A stretch of DNA of 64,000 nt, from the NCBI GenBank assembly GCA_963932465.1, contig OZ010794.1, positions 215,724,633 through 215,788,632 of the forward strand, given 5' to 3'. Each line of letters starts with the position of its first letter. Within the stretch, counting starts at the first letter, position 1. Positions 21,142 through 31,716 of the stretch are shown here, one piece after another. The notes beneath the pieces were generated by a model. It was not told the origin of the DNA and searched no databases. It was given only the letters and a program-made list of their open reading frames with translations. The position numbers were made by a program, and so were the translations under genes. The stretch is from Maratus speciosus (taxonomy: Eukaryota > Arthropoda > Arachnida > Araneae > Salticidae).

Positions 21142-22231
21142 CCAGCAAAGAGCAAATTGCTGGCCAGCAGCAAGATAGGTGCTGGCAATGATGGAGAAGT
21201 GCTGGCTGATGGTCTACGACTGCATGACCACTTCTGGACAGCTTCAGTCAACTTTGCTGTTGGAAATCATCAGATAAAATTCTGGTGGGCATCCGTTTTA
21301 TCTCATGCGCTGGCCCACCACTACGTGGAAGTGCACGAAATTTGGCAGTATTATTGCTGGGAATCCTTACGCTAGGTGGCGGTACGAATATCGAAGACAT
21401 TGAGTATTTGAACACAAATCAGAAATCACAAATCTTAACACAATTTGAGTTGTGAAGCTAATTTTTTTGAAACTGTAAAAAATATAGCACCACTGCCACC
21501 AACAAAATAAATAAGTAAATGAGTAAATAAATAAATTCTTTAATTTAGCGTACTTTTTTTTCTCCTTAAATCTTGTTTTACTAGGTTACAAACGATTTCG
21601 GTTTTCATAATTTACGCAGATCAGAATCAATAATAAAAAAAGCGTATAAAATACATAGGATTTCTATACAATATAATAATTTCTATACCAGTTTAATGAT
21701 TGAGAACGTAAATCACAAAAGAAACAAACTTGAAATAGTGTAATGAGAGGTTGAATACTACGAGCAGTCGTAGCATACGCTGAAGGAACTTGTTCATGTC
21801 CGATCACGAAAACCAAGCAGCCTCGAGCGCGGTCAGTACTTGGGAGGGTGACCACATGTAGTTCAAGCATTTCTACCGATATTTCTATATCTCTTGGTGA
21901 AACTAGCTTATAGAAAACGAGACATAATTATATAATACTTTGTTTTTTTATAGAATTCTATAAGAAATTTTTGTAAGGGAAAGTTCTGGGCCAGCAAAGG
22001 AATAGCAGTGGGATACGTGCTAGCACTGCAGGGAAAGTGTCGGATTGAAGAAGTGTGATGGCATACCAATGCTGGCCTGCTGTTGGCCATCGCGGATGGG
22101 ACAGCTGCATTCGGCTAGGACACTTTTCGACAGGTTTAAGAAATGCCACCCTTGCACTTTACCGCTGATGGCACTGATGGCTGCCATCTTTTCTCCAGCT
22201 GATGGCCCACTGTTTTTTTCTTTGCTGGGAA
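21142..22231. mobile_element. Unclassified 1.1-kb element with CCCAGCAAAGA ends
   Basis: The left end CCCAGCAAAGAGCAAATTGC and the inverted right end CCCAGCAAAGAAAAAAACAG match over about 40 bp with gaps. It interrupts the sequence CACAAACAAGAATGG, which is continuous in the sister Tc1 arm; the duplicated bases appear to be only AA. The interior is GC-richer than its surroundings and carries a 5S-rRNA-like sequence. No transposase frame is present. I do not assign a superfamily. Confidence 0.6.
21755..21866 (+). pseudogene. 5S rRNA-like sequence (pseudogene or 5S-derived SINE head)
   Basis: The stretch contains TACGCTGAAGGAACTTGTTC, GTCCGATCACGAAAACCAAG, CAGCCTCGAGCGCGGTCAGT and ACTTGGGAGGGTGACC. 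This is the order of the 5S rRNA core, covering the A-box, intermediate element and C-box regions of its internal promoter. The 5' and 3' stem strands do not pair properly (GCAGTCGTAG against the GTTCAAGC side), so a functional 5S gene is unlikely. It lies within the 1.1-kb inserted element. Confidence 0.75.
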
Positions 22232-22454
22232 GAATGGTCTCATAAATAGACTCATCCAAATTTGACACCACGACAACGAAATACAAATTAATTGCCAAAA
22301 CCTCATACAAAGTAAAGTATGCCAAGACGTATCGAATCTTTCGAATCTCAAAAGCAAGTAATATAAAAATTTTGTTTTTAAAGTCAATTCCTACTTAGGT
22401 CATCAAAGAAAAATTTAATTATAATCCCTTAAGCTAATATTAGTTTTTGTTGCA

Positions 22455-22663
22455 TTAACCCTAGAACTACCGGAAATTTTACTCAAGTTTTATAAAAACA
22501 TTCTACACCAGAATTTTTACTTAAAACTATTTAATTTGTTTATTTAACTTATTATTGTCTGATTTATACATTTAGTTTGTTTTGAAGAAATTTTCTGGTT
22601 TGAATAGATATTTTGAATATACATGTCGAGTCCATTGGACCCTTCTGGTAGACAGAGGGTTAA
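22455..22663. mobile_element. TTAA MITE, CCCT...TCTACCAG family
   Basis: TTAACCCTAGAACTACCGG at the left, and GACCCTTCTGGTAGACAGAG then GGTTAA at the right. This is the opposite orientation of the insertion at 25561-25764; a third member is at 42528-42745. TTAA flanks both ends. Confidence 0.8.
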
Positions 22664-22714
22664 AATATCTCAATTTGTTGATTTTCTATAAGCAAGTAGG
22701 TTTACAATGGAACT

Positions 22715-22880
22715 CTATGGGAATTTGGCGAAATATTAGAGATATCGCCAAGTTGGAGTCACTTTTGGCGACTCATTTTGGCCGCCAAATTTGGCAATAT
22801 ATCGCCAAGTTGGCGGTTTTGGGCGACATAAGAGGGTCCCTCCTATGGTAACCCCTTTTTGAAAATACTTTCATTTATCT
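22715..22880. repeat. TTGGCGA/TCGCCAA-rich block
   Basis: At least eight TTGGCG or CGCCAA words occur within about 110 bp, followed by TATGGTAACCCC. The same design ends R1 copies b (4196-4280) and c (9190-9305). Confidence 0.55.
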
Positions 22881-23234
22881 TCAATAACCAATGGCCGCCA
22901 TTTTGTTTTCCATGCAAAACTAAAATTAATTAATTAATTACTATTTGAAAAAAAACTGTATTAACATCAATTGTCATCCAGTACAAGTTAAAAAAAAATT
23001 ATTTCAACTTGATAGGATGAATAATGAGTATTTTATTAACGATTGAATATTTGAACAAGATATATAAATATATAAATATATATAGGGAGAGTGTGAGCTA
23101 ATAATAGGAATTGAAAAACAAGGGAATGCACACTAAATATTAAATGTATCAATATTTTAAAAATAATGCATTATTTCTTTAATAAAAATTTTATTGTAAA
23201 TTTCACAATTATTCTAATAATTATCACACTTCTG

Positions 23235-23779
23235 TACGTCATGTGATGTGACGAGTACAACAACAGTTGCCAAGAAAATACTAAAATTTTATTTTGAATA
23301 CTAGTATTTGCATGGATTAGTAGACTTATTTTATAGTGGAAGATCTGTAATTGTGAATAAATTAAACTAGAAATGTGGAGAGGGGTCATTTCGACCAGTA
23401 CCGAATGAAGATATTTTGGCTGGAATCAGAATGTTTTTTATACAACAACTTTGAAAGAAGTAAAAAAAAATAATAAATTAAATAAGTTAAACAGTTTTAA
23501 GTAAAAAATTAGCAAAATTTACCACTTTCTAGTGTTAATGTAAAAATAGATCTATTAATTTAATTTTAGTATTTCTGACAGCTCTGGGCACATACATAGC
23601 AATAACGGCGGTTTTTAGATTAAAGTACTCGAGTGTGAAATACAATGCCATTAATTTTGTGACTACTACTCTATCTGCTCTACACTTTACTTTTAAAAAA
23701 TACAGCTTAGTTGTATATGTTTGCATATAATGCACGATAAATACTCTGGTTACGGAGTCACAGATTTTAAACATTCTGA
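23235..23779. other. No gene seen; partial MITE-like sequence
   Basis: A relic resembling the 22455 TTAA family is suggested by ACCAGTACCG near 23394 and TTTCTAGTGTTAA near 23526. The minus-strand 101-codon frame at 23535-23840 has no domain features. Confidence 0.4.
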
Positions 23780-24010
23780 AGTGACTATAGGTTAGGTCCA
23801 TGTGTTTTTGCAGTTTAAGTCCCATACCCGATAATTGCAATGCTTGTTGGCCGCCGTTATTTTCGAAAAATTTGCTTGGCCTTATTCAATTAATGTAATA
23901 TCTCCGATAAAATAAGTCACATTTTTCCGTTCTAAAATACTGGTATACAAAATTCGTAGAATGTGACTTACACTACAAGTACTTATGGAAATAGCCTATA
24001 ACAAAAGTTT
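23780..24010 (+). repeat. Dispersed repeat P, copy 1 (empty-site copy)
   Basis: CATGTGTTTTTGCAGTTTAAG...GCCGCCGTTATTTTC...GATAAAATAAGTCACATTTT...AATGTGACTTACACTACAAGTAC matches 41605-42010 in order. The copy at 41605 is interrupted by a MITE that is absent here. Confidence 0.7.
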
Positions 24011-24787
24011 ATCAGGAAGATATGTGTTAATTTTGTCAGAAATGTTGAAGTCAACAGCTGTAAAACATTTAAGACTTCCGTCAGGCATTCCATATAACGA
24101 GTGTAAGGTTTTTATTTTTCAAGACTAGTATTCTTTAATCGTATTGCCAAATCTAATCATTCAACCTAGTCTAATCGTAGAAACCCCGAACAATTATTGG
24201 ATAAAGTAAGGTTAAAAATACTATAACGAATTACTGGTATTGACATTTTAAGTGTCGCTAAATGACACCAGTTCTGAAATAGTTAATTTTACTACCATAA
24301 CTTCTTCGTGACGAACGTCACGAATACGCAACGCACAATGTTCTCATAACCCTTGATTATTCGCACATGTTATTTTTACTTGTAAATTTTCATTACTTAA
24401 TCCGAGCATTCCTGAATTCAATTAGACAAAAATTTCGGGTTTGAAGAAACGGTGAAAAAATATTAATAATTCTGTAAAGGGATTAATTTGGGTTATGCCA
24501 CTGCTATACCATGTGAATATTTATAAATATTCTTATGTTGGTTCATTCCGCACAGAAAAATATATTATTAGGAGAAGAAATATGATTAGTGATTGCCAGA
24601 CCAACAATACTAGAATACTAGGCCAACATGCTGACACAATATAGAAGCTGCCGTAGGCGAATTTTTTTCTGCATTTGTACGGTTCCTTGAACTTAAATAT
24701 CAGTATTTTCTAAAAGCATCATCTGCCTTCTTTTCTTATACTATAGAATCTGAATAATACTTTAAAAAAATACTGGTATTAACAATA
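24011..24787. other. No gene seen
   Basis: AT-rich, no supported frame or element. Confidence 0.4.
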
Positions 24788-24935
24788 TAGTGGACGTGTG
24801 TCAAACTGTGTCCACCCAGACAACTAAAATTTTATTGTATCACTGCTTTACCTAATAATCGAATCTGCGATTCAAGAAACCAATAATTTCCTTAAAAAAT
24901 TAGTGGTATCCGGCGGCAAGAGTATGACACCCCTT
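24788..24935. mobile_element. Degenerate hAT-like MITE (CAGGGGTGTCAAACTG family)
   Basis: GTGTGTCAAACTGTG at the left, TTAGTGGTATCCGGCGG and ATGACACCCC at the right. Better-preserved members are at 40982-41130 and 60847-60995. Confidence 0.6.
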
Positions 24936-24944
24936 CTATACAGG

Positions 24945-25230
24945 CCGCAAAAATTGTTGCTTAATCTGGCGGGGTTTTTTTAGTCAGAAATTTCGAGTTC
25001 CCACCAGGAAATATTTTGCACTAATTTTCATCTATTTGAACCAATGCAGGAATCTCTAGAATACCTATGAAAGTCGCAATGCTCTCGTCCAACTCCAATC
25101 GAAGTTGATCAGTCGAGTGGATTTTGTTGCGCAAATGTTGAGCAATTTCGAAATATCTATCATAATTATAATGACCAAAAATAAATATAAAATTTTCTCG
25201 GGAGAATTTAGAATTTCTTAACGATAGTTT
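24945..25230. repeat. MITE-like segment crossing the left duplication breakpoint
   Basis: CGAGTTCCCACCAGGAAAT and GGGAGAATTTAGAATTTCTT are matched in reverse order by 32505-32640. The left boundary of the tandem duplication (about 25051) falls inside it. Confidence 0.45.
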
Positions 25231-25343
25231 TATTAATAACGCATAATTGCACCTGCGGGCTGTATAAAGTTAAATATCAAGGGACCGTATAATGCCGATA
25301 TTTTCCAAATACGAGGGCCACCATTTTCGTTCAGCGCGTATGC

Positions 25344-25560
25344 TTAACCCCTTAACGCTCGAATTAAATTACGGTTGAATAATTCAAATTGCTTATTGGC
25401 ACCACTTTTATGAAAAAGAAATATTCACCTTATTTAATGACAGTAAAAACGATACTAAAATATAGGCAATTTCACTATTTTATAAAACTGGTGGGAATCA
25501 AACAATTTGAGTCAAAGACACAGCCCGAGAATATCTCGGGAGCGAGAATTAAGTGGTTAA
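25344..25560. mobile_element. TTAA MITE (CCCCTTAACGCTCG ends)
   Basis: TTAACCCCTTAACGCTCGAA at the left, GGGAGCGAGAATTAAGTGG then TTAA at the right. Present in both duplication copies (also 33292-33508). Confidence 0.7.
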
Positions 25561-25764
25561 CCCTCCGTCTACCAGACGGGTCCATTGGACCCGACAGGTA
25601 CATACAAAATATTCATTCAAACCAGAAATTTCTTTAAAATAAACTAAGTATATAAAACAGACCAAAATAAGGTAAATAAATAAGTTAAATAGTTTTAAAT
25701 TAAAATTCTGGTGTAGAACGTTTTATTAAAACTTGAATAAAATTCGCGGTAGATCTAGGGTTAA
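25561..25764. mobile_element. Copy-1-specific TTAA MITE
   Basis: CCCTCCGTCTACCAGACGGG at the left and GTAGATCTAGGG at the right, bounded by TTAA at 25557-25560 and 25761-25764. The allelic position in copy 2 is a single TTAA at 33505-33508. Same family as 22455-22663. It landed exactly in the TTAA that closes the preceding MITE. Confidence 0.92.
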
Positions 25765-25807
25765 TATTCATGGGTGGTGATCATGTCACCATTTTCCTGG
25801 AAAAGTA

Positions 25808-26842
25808 CAGTAGTGGAAAAAAAGTAAACACCCCTTCCTAACTCTGCAAAAAAATATCGTAGGAGAAAGTTACTGGTACCACACGATTGGTAATAAAGTC
25901 TGTTTTTAAATCATGTATAAAAAATTTTGCTTAGGGGCCCCTCTACATATTAAAACGAACCATAACTTTGTTTTTTCAATAGAAGTACAGAATTCGGACA
26001 GCAGAAATGAATTCTACGCCCATCAATTAGCCTAAAAACACATTTTTGTGCAATATGTACGATAAGTTTCCGAGAAATTAATTATTTTAAAACACGCGTA
26101 TTTTAGGGTCTGTATCCAAATTGAAGTTCGGTGTTCGATTGTTGACCGATAGAGCCACCTTCTTAATCAAGGCAACTTAAGCGCCACGCAAGCAGTCATT
26201 TAAGACTGCTAGATTACAGGATAGCAGAAGAAATGTTAAAATATTTAGTCGCTGCTATCATAGACAATCTTTGAAAACTACTTGCAAGAAAAATGTGGAA
26301 TTTTGGATTAACATAAACTAGGACTTAATAAATCTAAATTCATTAAAAAAAGTTGTAGGTTGCAATTCATAATTTTTTCAAATATTAATTTCATAATTCA
26401 TAATTCATATCATAAAATTATAAAAAAATGCAAATTCAAGGTATTTATATTTAAGTATACTAGCATCATTGCTACACAGAAAATAAGCACATTAGGAGTA
26501 TAATTAAAGGAAATATAAATACAAATATGAAAAGGTAATTTAACATTAGAAGCACTAAATTTTCAATGTGTATAATTCAAAAACATATCATTCAAATGAC
26601 TTGAAATTTGGCGTTTAGGCATAGTTTGAACCGAACATTTGAAAAATGTTTTTAAAATTGGGTATTGCCTTTGACAAAAATGAAGTTTGGGTTCGTTTTA
26701 ATATGTAGATGGCCCCTTAAGCAAATTTCATGTACATCATTTAAAAGTATATTTTATTTCCATTCGTTCGGTGACAGCAATTTTCTTCTACAAAAATTTG
26801 TAGAGGAGTTAGTAGTGGGTGTTTACTTTTTTATTTTCTACG
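25808..26842. mobile_element. Tc1/mariner-like foldback element with long inverted repeats
   Basis: CAGTAGTGGAAAAAAAGTAA then ACACCCC, after TA, at the left is mirrored by GTGGGTGTTTAC and TTTTCTACG at the right. Deeper inside, TTTTGCTTAGGGGCCC on the left pairs with GGCCCCTTAAGCAAA on the right, along with a TTAATATG(T)AGA block. The arms are about 200 bp and diverged. No transposase frame; the 72-codon frame at 26665 lies in an arm. Confidence 0.65.
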
Positions 26843-27364
26843 AATATACGGAATTTACATGTACTTCATTTATGTTTTTCTGAAAAATTAAACGTACAAA
26901 AAATTTTGAAATGCTTCTTTTATAACAGCCTGCAATACACACATATATAGTATTTATTCTTATTCTTATTTTATTCTGCATATTTTTTAAACAGTTTATT
27001 TTTAATTGTATATTCATTGTTCAAATTGTTTTTTTTTTACGATTTTGGTAAAAAACAATTATTTCATTTAATAGAAATGTAATTATACACTCTTTCATGC
27101 ATATTTTGCGTTATTAATTATTGTCTTTTAATTTAAACACGTATAATAATTTTACGACTCGGATTATCTTACAATTAAGCTTTTAAGCATACAATATAAT
27201 ACACGATGTGTTTTTTCTAAGATATTTGTTTTCCACAACTATTTATATCTCATTGTACTTTTGTTCCACGAAACACTTTAATGATTTTTTTTTTCATATT
27301 TTGAAATACATATTTATCTTTTCGGATGTTTAACTTCGTTATCATTGTGCTATTAATAGACACA

Positions 27365-27510
27365 GGGCTCCAAAAGCGACTATTTTTATATTCTATTTTC
27401 AACACTAATTTAAGGAAATAAATTTTGTAGTATATTTCTGTTGCATATGGTATCAAAATGTATGAGAAAAAAATCTGTTTTATAAAAATGGTACGCGATA
27501 ATGTTAAAAA
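27365..27510 (+). repeat. Dispersed repeat Q, copy 1
   Basis: GCGACTATTTTTATATTCTA...TAAATTTTG...GTTGCATATGGTATCAAA resembles 44497-44620. The same segment occurs in duplication copy 2 at about 35105-35245. Confidence 0.5.
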
Positions 27511-28896
27511 ATAGGCAACATGTGGCAGGACTGTGGATATAGAAAACAAATAAAAAAAAATAGTGTAATAACATTGCCAAATCAATGAAGACATTTTAGA
27601 CATTTTTACGTATAAATTAGCCTTGTACTTAAAGTGTACATGGCTTAAACTTTAAAATTCAGTTTTTTTATGTTTACCCAACGTTTACCTATCGTGATAT
27701 AACATAATAAATTTCTCCTGAAGCATGAGCTTAATATCTAAAAAAAGAGAATATTTATGTGTTATGGATGTGGCATGGAAGTCACACGCGCATCAGAAAT
27801 GTATATATATATACAGGGTGTTCCGTTAAAGGGGTCCAATATTAATAGGGGTAATAGGGGAGATCACATGGAGCATAAATCAGTATATAAAGCCTGGTCG
27901 GATCTCAATAGTTTTCAAGTTACAGCAAATAGAATGAAAATTCGGAAAATTGTAAAAGAACCCTCATTGCTAAACTATCGATAATGCTACATAAAAACAA
28001 AGCACATATTTAGAAAGAGCAGAAAAAAACCTACAAAATGACATCAATTGTATTAAAATAGCAATATTTATTGACGAGTTACAAGCCCCGAAACAGTGAA
28101 AAAAGTACGAAATCCAATATACATCAAAATAGTTAATCGTTAATTCCAAAAAGACAACTCTAGCTACAACAAGGAAAATGTAGTAAAATTTGGTCCATTC
28201 CGAAAACTTTCGAAAAAGCTTACAATGAACCATATCGGTTTAATTGTGTGAGAGAAATTAATCAGTTTCTTAGTTACAACTCCGCTTTCTTTGACACTAG
28301 CAAAGGTTAAACTCCGCCCATCACGATTGGAAACACCGCCTTTTTAATTACTCTCAACTATACATTTTCGATCATGCTTCTTCTGAGATGCACCATTTTT
28401 AAATATTCAAGAGTTGAATGAACCAAAATAACTTTACAATAATAGTCTACATTTTAAAGTGGTCTTTTATTGATATAAAGCTTAAGTTAAATTCTTTAAA
28501 ATTAAACTGGTGCTGAAAATTCGGAAATAATTAAAAATATTGCGATTTGTAACTATGCAAGAAGTTTCAGTACATGTTTTACATGGACAATTATTGTATG
28601 TATATGTGCATCATAATTTATGATAGGAAATAATAATAACAAATAGCATAATAATTTTATTAATTATAAATTTAAAAAAAGACACTAAATTTTAAATTAA
28701 TTCATACAAACTTTGTAATTTACAATTTGAGTACACCACAGTCTGTGACTTACAAAATACTGTGCCAAAAAGTGTTGAAAATAAAAGAAAAATGACAAAT
28801 AAAGAATTACATTCCACGTACTTTATGACATATGTGAAGCATAGTTCTGGCCTGCGCTGCACAGTTCAATGTCGGAAGGCAGACGAACGGACATTA

Positions 28897-29971
28897 TTAT
28901 AACAGGTGTTCGAAGTTGCGCCCATTAACAGAATCGCACAGCCGACAGCGACGTCGTAAAGATTGGCGAACACGCCGAAAAACTCCGACGGAGTTGGGAA
29001 TGTCTCCTGCAGCGACAACGATTCGCGCTAGTAAATCATCCGGTGTATCCACAGGCGTTTCATACACCAGCGATTTAAGGTGTCCCCAAACAAAAAAGTC
29101 TAACGGATTGAGGTCTGGAGAGCGTGCAGGCCAAGCAACAGGTCCACTGCGTCCAATCCATTTCCCAGGATATGTTGAATTGAGGTGATTGCGAACACCT
29201 ATGAAAAAATGTGCCGGTGCGCCATCGTGCATAAACCACATATTGTGGCGCAATGTTGCTGGCACATTTTGCAGTAACTGCGGTAAGATATCCCGTAGGA
29301 AAACCAAGTACGTACTGCCATTGAGTACATCTGGGAGTAAATATGGTCCTATGAGATAATCGCTGAGGACACCTGCCCATATGTTCACACTGAACTTTTG
29401 TTGTGCGTTTGACGGGAAAACAGTGTGCGGATTTGTATATGACCATGTGTGCATATTGTGCGTGTTTACCACGCCCTCTCGTAAACGTTGCTTCATCAGT
29501 AAATAAAATATTTTCCAGAAATTGTGGATTATTTTCTGTTACATTAAGCAACCAGCGTACGAATTCTGTCCGCTGAACACAATCTGTTACTGATAACAGT
29601 TGTGCCGGCTGCACATGAAAGGGGTGCATGTTTTCTGCACGCAGAACACGCCACACACTTTGGTGAGAAACACCGACTTCAGACGCAGCAGCTCGTGTAC
29701 TCGTGGAGGGGTTATCTTTAAAAATATTCAGTACACCTTCTTCCATTGCAGGTGTTCGTACATGTCGAGGTTTCCCTGCATCAATGCTTGCTGTATTAAA
29801 CGATCCAGTCTCCCGTAATCGTCTATCGATTTTTATGAAGAGTTTCGAACTTGGGCAACGTCTCCTTGGAAATTGCTCACGGTACATGCGCTGTGCTAGA
29901 CATGCATTTCCATGAGCTTGCCCGTACATCAGATGCATGTCCGCATATTCTTCGTTAGAGTATTCCGGCAT
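28897..29971 (-). pseudogene. Mariner-like transposase (DUF4817 type), one frameshift, copy 1
   Basis: This is a DDE transposase of the IS630-Tc1-mariner group, which cuts and pastes its own element. The frame opens at 29971 with MPEYSNEEYADMHLMYG, a DUF4817-type N-terminal helix-turn-helix ending RRLRETGSF (about residue 58). A second helix-turn-helix-like block SEVGVSHQSVWRVLRA lies at about 97-112. The first catalytic Asp is in ILFTDEATF (about 159). Near 29478 the reading frame slips, and the rest continues in another minus-strand frame to the stop at 28897-28899. That part has the second Asp in WFMHDGAPAHF and the third in ARSPDLNPLDFFVWG; 36 residues separate them by my count. It ends NGRNFEHLL. 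The same slip is present in copy 2, so the frameshift predates the duplication and neither copy encodes intact enzyme as read. Confidence 0.93.
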
Positions 29972-30405
29972 AATTATTATACATCAACTTACTACAATCC
30001 CACTTACAACAGCCTCCCTTTAACATAACGCCCACTGATGACTGCTGTTTTATTACACTTTTCTTCCTATACACATAGAAAATTTGCATAAAAAGTACTT
30101 CTTCTTCATCATCCTGAAAGTTCATGGAGGAAACGCAGCAGTCACGGAGTTTGCTTTAAGACAAGGCGAGAGCTGCACAATATGTCATTCCCTTGACCAG
30201 ACTGAATAATGAAAGGGTATTGATTGAGGTTGATCAGAAATGTATAATTGAACGATATTAAAACGGGGTGTTTACAATCGTCATGGGCGGAGTTTCGCCC
30301 TTTCCGAGCGTGCAACAGTACAGAGTTGTAACTAGGGAACTGCTTGATTTCTCCCATACAATTAAACTGATATGGTTTATTGTCAGCTTCTTCGAAAGCT
30401 TTCGG

Positions 30406-30641
30406 TTTGGTTTGGTTTGTGTTTATGACGGCCAATTATCAACACGTGGGATATAGGCCCTGGGAGGGGAGTGCCCTTCGTGGGGGTCTTTCTAAGGGAA
30501 CCTAACCCGTATTTACGCATGGGAATCCACGGTCTCGAAGAAAACCACGAAAACTCCGAAACGGTTAGGCCGACGGGCGCGATTGGGTTCGAACCCAGCA
30601 CCTCCCGTCTACCAGCTTCGAGAGCAGAACCTCTCAGCCAC
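30406..30641 (-). mobile_element. tRNA-derived SINE (family 1), unique to copy 1
   Basis: On the minus strand it starts GAGTGGCTGAGAGGTTCTGC (A-box-like TGGCTGAGAGG) and carries a perfect B box GGTTCGAACCC. It ends in a TTTGGTTTGG-complement tail, (CAAA)-like. The 14-bp direct repeat TCGAAAGCTTTCGG flanks it (30392-30405 and 30642-30655). Duplication copy 2 has a single TCGAAAGCTTTCGG at 38127-38140, the empty site. Another copy is at 57924-58173. Confidence 0.93.
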
Positions 30642-31038
30642 TCGAAAGCTTTCGGAATGGACCAAATTTTATAACATTTTCCTTGATGTAGGTAGAGTTG
30701 CATTTTTGGAATTAACGATTAACTATTTTGCTAAATATTTGATTTTGTATTTTTTCACTGTTTCAGAGCTTGTAACTCGCCATTAATTCTAAATATTCTA
30801 AAACAACTTATGTCATTTCGTAGGGTTTTTTCTGCTCTTTCTAAATATGTGCTTCGTTTTTATGTAGCATTATCGACAGTTTAGCAATGAGGGTTTTTTT
30901 ACAAATTTCCGATTTTTCATTCTATATGCTGTAACTTGAAAATTATTGAGATCCGGCCAGGCATTATATACTGATTTATGCTCCGTGTGATCTCCTCTAT
31001 TACCCCTATTAATATTGGACCCCTTTAACGGAACACCT

Positions 31039-31040
<2 letters not shown>

Positions 31041-31082
<42 letters not shown>
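31041..31082. repeat. (TA)n microsatellite at the mariner's right edge
   Basis: About 21 TA units. The counterpart in copy 2 (38526-38592) is longer. The frame starting in it is not a gene. Confidence 0.9.
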
Positions 31083-31084
<2 letters not shown>

Positions 31085-31249
31085 CGTATTTTTAAATATT
31101 AATTTTGATACAGAAAATGGTTGCTGCTATGTTACGATAAATAAATCTTGGGTAAGCTTAAAAATATTTTATTTAAAATTTGGGCTTTACACCATTCAAA
31201 TAGAAAGCTGTGTCGAAGTATCAGTCACTCTCACTACCGTACGCATGGG

Positions 31250-31716
31250 TTGAGGCGTTGCCATCGCAATACTGAAGGCCAGAGGACACGAGTTGTGACG
31301 TCATCACTAATCGACCGACTTCTCAATTGTGTTGGAATTCACACCGGAAAATTTTGAATAGCAATTTTCTTTTATTTTGTCTGTGGAATGTATAGCATCT
31401 TATAAAACAATAATAACTATTTAAACTTACTGTTGAGAATTTGGAATCCCTAAATAAAAATTCAGCCAGATGCGGAAAGCCACAGTGTTGGCGCATCTGG
31501 CTGATATTTTATTGGGGGATTCCAAATTCTCACCATTAATTTTAAATAGTCATTATTGTTTAATAATATGATCGATATTCCACAAATAAAATAAAAGAAA
31601 ACTGCTTTTCAAAATATTCCGGTGTGAACTCCAACACTAGTGAGAAGTCGGTCGATTAGTGATGACGCCACAAATCGTGTCCTCTGGCCTTGAGTATTTC
31701 GATGGCAACGGTTCAG
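31250..31716. mobile_element. Palindromic foldback MITE (GTTGCCATCG family), copy 1
   Basis: CGTTGCCATCGCAATACTGA...GGACACGAGTTGTGACGTCA on the left is inverted on the right (GATGACGCCACAAATCGTGT...GAGTATTTCGATGGCAACG). The centre is a second inverted pair, CAGCCAGATGCG and CGCATCTGGCTG. Confidence 0.85.

Larger units (their letters stand above)
20772..23234 (-). mobile_element. Palindromic Tc1-type element with nested insertions
   Basis: The left end, CAGAGATGTGAAAATTATTA preceded by TA, is mirrored by the right end, ATTATCACACTTCTG followed by TA. The inverted arms are unusually long (about 350 bp). Both contain the transposase 3' end: TTGGCAATTAATTTTTATTT with GATTCGATACGTCTTGGCAT on the left, and their inverses at about 22265-22345 on the right. 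The right arm is broken by extra sequence between about 22334 and 23110. The arms meet near 21110-21140, where a 1.1-kb element (21142-22231) is inserted. The same palindromic organisation is seen at 46175-46809. Confidence 0.75.
27814..31040 (-). mobile_element. Mariner-type transposon with about 530-bp inverted repeats, copy 1
   Basis: The left end CAGGGTGTTCCGTTAAAGGG follows TA. The right end, read inverted, is CAAGGTGTTCCGTTAAAGGG followed by TA. The inverted arms extend to about 28342 on the left and from about 30264 on the right, roughly 530 bp each once the SINE in the right arm is discounted. The transposase lies between them on the minus strand. The insertion sits in a TA microsatellite. 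Confidence 0.93.

Noticed and set aside
27250..27603. 117-codon minus-strand frame, also at 34991-35290
   Set aside because: AT-rich, Ile/Phe/Tyr-biased composition, disrupted at its N-terminus between copies, and part of dispersed repeat Q.
28916..29188. Plus-strand frames over the mariner transposase (and 36651-36923, 29600-29915, 37335-37650)
   Set aside because: Antisense shadows of the conserved minus-strand transposase.
30583..30641. Functional tRNA gene
   Set aside because: A- and B-box-like motifs are present but the sequence does not fold into a full cloverleaf by eye. The body, tail and target-site duplication identify a SINE.
30383..30703. 106-codon minus-strand frame over the SINE
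   Set aside because: Frame created by the SINE; not conserved in copy 2.
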